A stretch of 33,570 nt of DNA from Nostocoides australiense Ben110 (lineage in GTDB: Bacteria; Actinomycetota; Actinomycetes; Actinomycetales; Dermatophilaceae): contig NZ_HG764815.1 of the NCBI RefSeq assembly GCF_001050535.1, forward strand, positions 191,398 through 224,967, read 5' to 3'. The translations under genes and the position numbers were made by a program. Numbering within the stretch: the first letter of the stretch is position 1; the number at the start of each line of letters is the position of its first letter. Positions 31,974 through 33,570 of this stretch are shown one piece after another. Under the pieces are notes generated by a model, which worked only from the letters and a program-made list of their open reading frames with translations, ran no database searches and was not told the origin of the DNA.

Positions 31974-33570
31974 TCAGGAGGATTCGTCCTCGCGCCAGAT
32001 CACGGTGCCGCCCAGGACGCGCTCGACGACGGGCTGGCCGACCTCGCCGAGATCCATCAGGTCCTCGTCGTCGGCGCTGACCAGGTCCTCATCACTGAGC
32101 CCGGCGGTCGGGTCCATCGTGGCAGGGTCCGTCGTGGCGGGGGCCATCGTGGCAGGGTCCGCAGTGCTCGGGTAGGCAGTGCTCGGGTAGGAAGTGGTCG
32201 GGTAGGAAGTGGTCGGGGTCCAGGCGCTCGGATCTGCGGAGGCGTTGGCGGAAGCGTTGGCGGCGGCCCCGGCTGGTTCCGGCTCGGGGCTGGCCGTGGT
32301 AGGCGAACTCCGACCGGGGGAGGACTGCGGGGACATCCTCTCGGTGGGGACGGCGGCGCCGGCGGCCGAGTGGGCGGAAGCAGCTGAGTACGGAGCAGCT
32401 GAGTCAGGGGCGGCTGACCCTGGCGCAACTGAGACGGAGGCAGCTGAGGCCAGGGCAGCTGAGTCGGGGACAGCTGAGTCGGAGGTGGACGCAGCCGGTC
32501 CGGCGCCTCCGGACGCCCAGCTGGGGGCGCCGGAGGCCGGTCCGCTCCCCCACGCCGGCCCGCCCTCCGACCAGTCACGGCGCATTGCGGGGTCAGCACC
32601 GGGATCGGGCGGTCCACCAGGTTGGGTCCGTCGGCCGCCCGCGACGGATGCTCGCTCAGGTCCGCCATGCTCACGGTGGGAGGACTCGGCGGCGCGATCC
32701 GGCCCGTTGCTCCCGGCCGGCGCGCCGGGCCCCGGCGAACCCGAGGCGACCGGCTGTTCATCGCGTGTCGATTGCCACTGACGGCTGTAATCTCCTCGCG
32801 GGCCAAGCACATCGGAGCCGTTGCGGGCACCACCGTTGCTGGTGCCAGGACCACCCCCACGACCATCACGACGACCATCACCGGGTCCGTCGCCACCGCC
32901 GGGACCTCCCGCGCCACCGGTGCGCGCGATCGCGTCGACCCGGGCGTCGAGGCCGAGGACGTCGATCAGCGCTTGCCGGACGATCTCGGGGTGGATGCCG
33001 GAGCGGAAGGTGTTGGCGAGCCCCACCGTGCCGATGGACAGGACCAGCCGCTGCCCGTCATAACTGTCGACCTGGGCGTGCTCGGACAGGAAGGTCCATG
33101 TCGTCCGCTTGAGGGTGAAGATGCGGGCGAGCACGTCGGGCCACGATCTGCGCAGCGCCTCGAGGTCGAGCCCTCCCGGCCCGCGGCCACCGCCCGCGGA
33201 TGCGGCGGCATCCGGTCCGGGTGCCGGTGCGCTTGGCTCGGGTGACCCCATCCGGATCCGGGGCCGCGGCCCGGCCGGTCGCTGCTGAGGCTGCCCACCC
33301 CCTCTGGCCTGCTGGGGCTGCTCCCCATCCGGGCCGGCATCGAGACGACCACCGGACGGGCCGGAGACGGATGGCGCAGCGGCGTTCGCAGCTTGCGTGA
33401 GAGGCGCCGTTCCCGGCTGCGATGCGGCTGGCCCGGGCGGTGGCGGATCAGACTGCCGCGCTCCGCCGTCGGGCTGCGGGGCAGCAGGCGGGTTCGGGCC
33501 GGGCTGCTGTGGCTGGGCCTCGCCTCTCGGCTGGGCCTCGCCTTTCGGCTGGGCCTCGCCTCTCGGCTGG
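31974..33570 (-). CDS. dnaX: DNA polymerase III subunit gamma/tau, C-terminal part
   Basis: 531 codons plus stop are visible; the frame stays open to the right edge, so the AAA+ ATPase domain lies outside. The visible start is a Gln/Pro/Gly-rich linker. A folded domain follows at about 33190-32930: LDLEALRRSWPDVLARI, TWTFLSEHAQVDSYDGQRLV, GLANTFRSGIHPEIVRQAL, as in actinobacterial tau subunits. Then comes a very long low-complexity Ala/Ser/Pro/Gly/Thr region with two 15-bp tandem arrays. The conserved end is GLSDEDLVSADDEDLMDLG and VVERVLGGTVIWRED, typical for the family. It is the clamp-loader subunit of the replicative polymerase. The low-complexity part is probably disordered and varies in length. 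Confidence 0.88.
   Translation of the reverse strand, partial: QPRGEAQPKGEAQPRGEAQPQQPGPNPPAAPQPDGGARQSDPPPPGPAASQPGTAPLTQAANAAAPSVSGPSGGRLDAGPDGEQPQQARGGGQPQQRPAGPRPRIRMGSPEPSAPAPGPDAAASAGGGRGPGGLDLEALRRSWPDVLARIFTLKRTTWTFLSEHAQVDSYDGQRLVLSIGTVGLANTFRSGIHPEIVRQALIDVLGLDARVDAIARTGGAGGPGGGDGPGDGRRDGRGGGPGTSNGGARNGSDVLGPRGDYSRQWQSTRDEQPVASGSPGPGAPAGSNGPDRAAESSHREHGGPERASVAGGRRTQPGGPPDPGADPAMRRDWSEGGPAWGSGPASGAPSWASGGAGPAASTSDSAVPDSAALASAASVSVAPGSAAPDSAAPYSAASAHSAAGAAVPTERMSPQSSPGRSSPTTASPEPEPAGAAANASANASADPSAWTPTTSYPTTSYPSTAYPSTADPATMAPATTDPATMDPTAGLSDEDLVSADDEDLMDLGEVGQPVVERVLGGTVIWREDESS
32161..32220 (-). repeat. Four 15-bp repeats in dnaX (TSYPT-type)
   Basis: Units at 32161, 32176, 32191 and 32206 of the form G(C/A)AGTG(C/G)TCGGGTAG encode pentapeptides TSYPT, TSYPS, TAYPS and TADPA in the tau tail. 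Degenerate copies continue to about 32110. Confidence 0.8.
32380..32484 (-). repeat. Seven 15-bp repeats in dnaX (SAA-type)
   Basis: Seven consecutive 15-base units starting at 32380, each based on GCAGCTGAGTCGGGG, encode Ala/Ser pentapeptides such as DSAAP and DSAAL. Array copy number can change without breaking the frame. Confidence 0.8.
33511..33570 (-). repeat. 18-bp tandem repeats in the dnaX linker, running off the window
   Basis: Units 33511-33528, 33529-33546 and 33547-33564 of GGCTGGGCCTCGCCTCTC (one T variant), plus a partial unit to the edge. They encode hexapeptides QPRGEA/QPKGEA. The array may continue beyond the window. Confidence 0.85.

Noticed and set aside
31887-32387. 166-codon plus-strand frame with Gly/Arg/Val repeats
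   Set aside because: Antisense of the repetitive dnaX tail; repetition comes from the 15-bp arrays.

Overview
The window is a stretch of high-GC actinobacterial chromosome. The evidence is consistently G/C third codon positions, many GTG starts, leaderless-looking promoters (a TANNNT box 5-7 bases before the start codon), and typically actinobacterial families: F420-dependent glucose-6-phosphate dehydrogenase, WS/DGAT acyltransferase, DUF222-HNH, DUF5063, and a GTG-started recR. A Micrococcales member (Intrasporangiaceae/Dermatophilaceae type) is a reasonable guess from gene content, but the sequence does not prove it. No tRNA, rRNA or CRISPR array was seen.

Layout. (1) 1-2894, plus: end of a circularly permuted ATP-grasp/alpha-E protein, then two transglutaminase-like proteins, in the uncharacterised peptide-ligase/transglutaminase type of operon; two hairpins follow. 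(2) 3044-11082, minus: an anaerobic-type electron-transfer operon with a 47-aa acidic small ORF, a very large pyruvate:ferredoxin oxidoreductase (1666 aa, extra C-terminal ferredoxin-like Cys motif) and a translationally coupled SudA-SudB/Nfn-like flavoprotein fusion (940 aa). (3) 11285-15105, plus: a terpenoid-cyclase-like toroid protein, gpsA, and a DUF222/HNH (13E12-type) protein. (4) 15106-17773: a decay zone with a 15-16 bp tandem repeat, a headless GNAT gene, a frameshifted and internally deleted MFS transporter, an intact aminotransferase, and a 126-bp IS630-type transposase tail lying between the arms of a 13-bp inverted repeat. (5) 17774-23119, minus: a coupled glycerolipid/triacylglycerol operon (WS/DGAT, HAD phosphatase-PlsC fusion, PlsB), functionally linked to gpsA. 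(6) 23225-24970, plus: DUF429 fused to a RelA/SpoT alarmone-synthetase domain, the most unusual protein here. (7) 24980-28700, minus: F420-dependent G6PDH, RidA, PPi-type phosphofructokinase, LytR_C envelope protein. (8) 28807-33570: lysC, DUF5063 and recR (minus), a small lipoprotein (plus), and the C-terminal part of dnaX (minus, runs off the window). The ybaB gene usually found between dnaX and recR is not there.

Functional reading (inference): PFOR plus an Nfn/Sud-like transhydrogenase, a PPi-type PFK and F420-dependent G6PDH suggest flexible, energy-saving carbon and redox metabolism able to run under low oxygen. GpsA, PlsB, PlsC/HAD and WS/DGAT together could take dihydroxyacetone phosphate to stored triacylglycerol or wax ester. 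The DUF429-RelA protein may add a nucleotide-signalling or nuclease-linked stress function. Best leads for new biology: the DUF429-RelA/SpoT fusion with a changed synthetase motif, the small ORF and hairpins ahead of the PFOR operon, and the extra domains on the PFOR and SudAB proteins.
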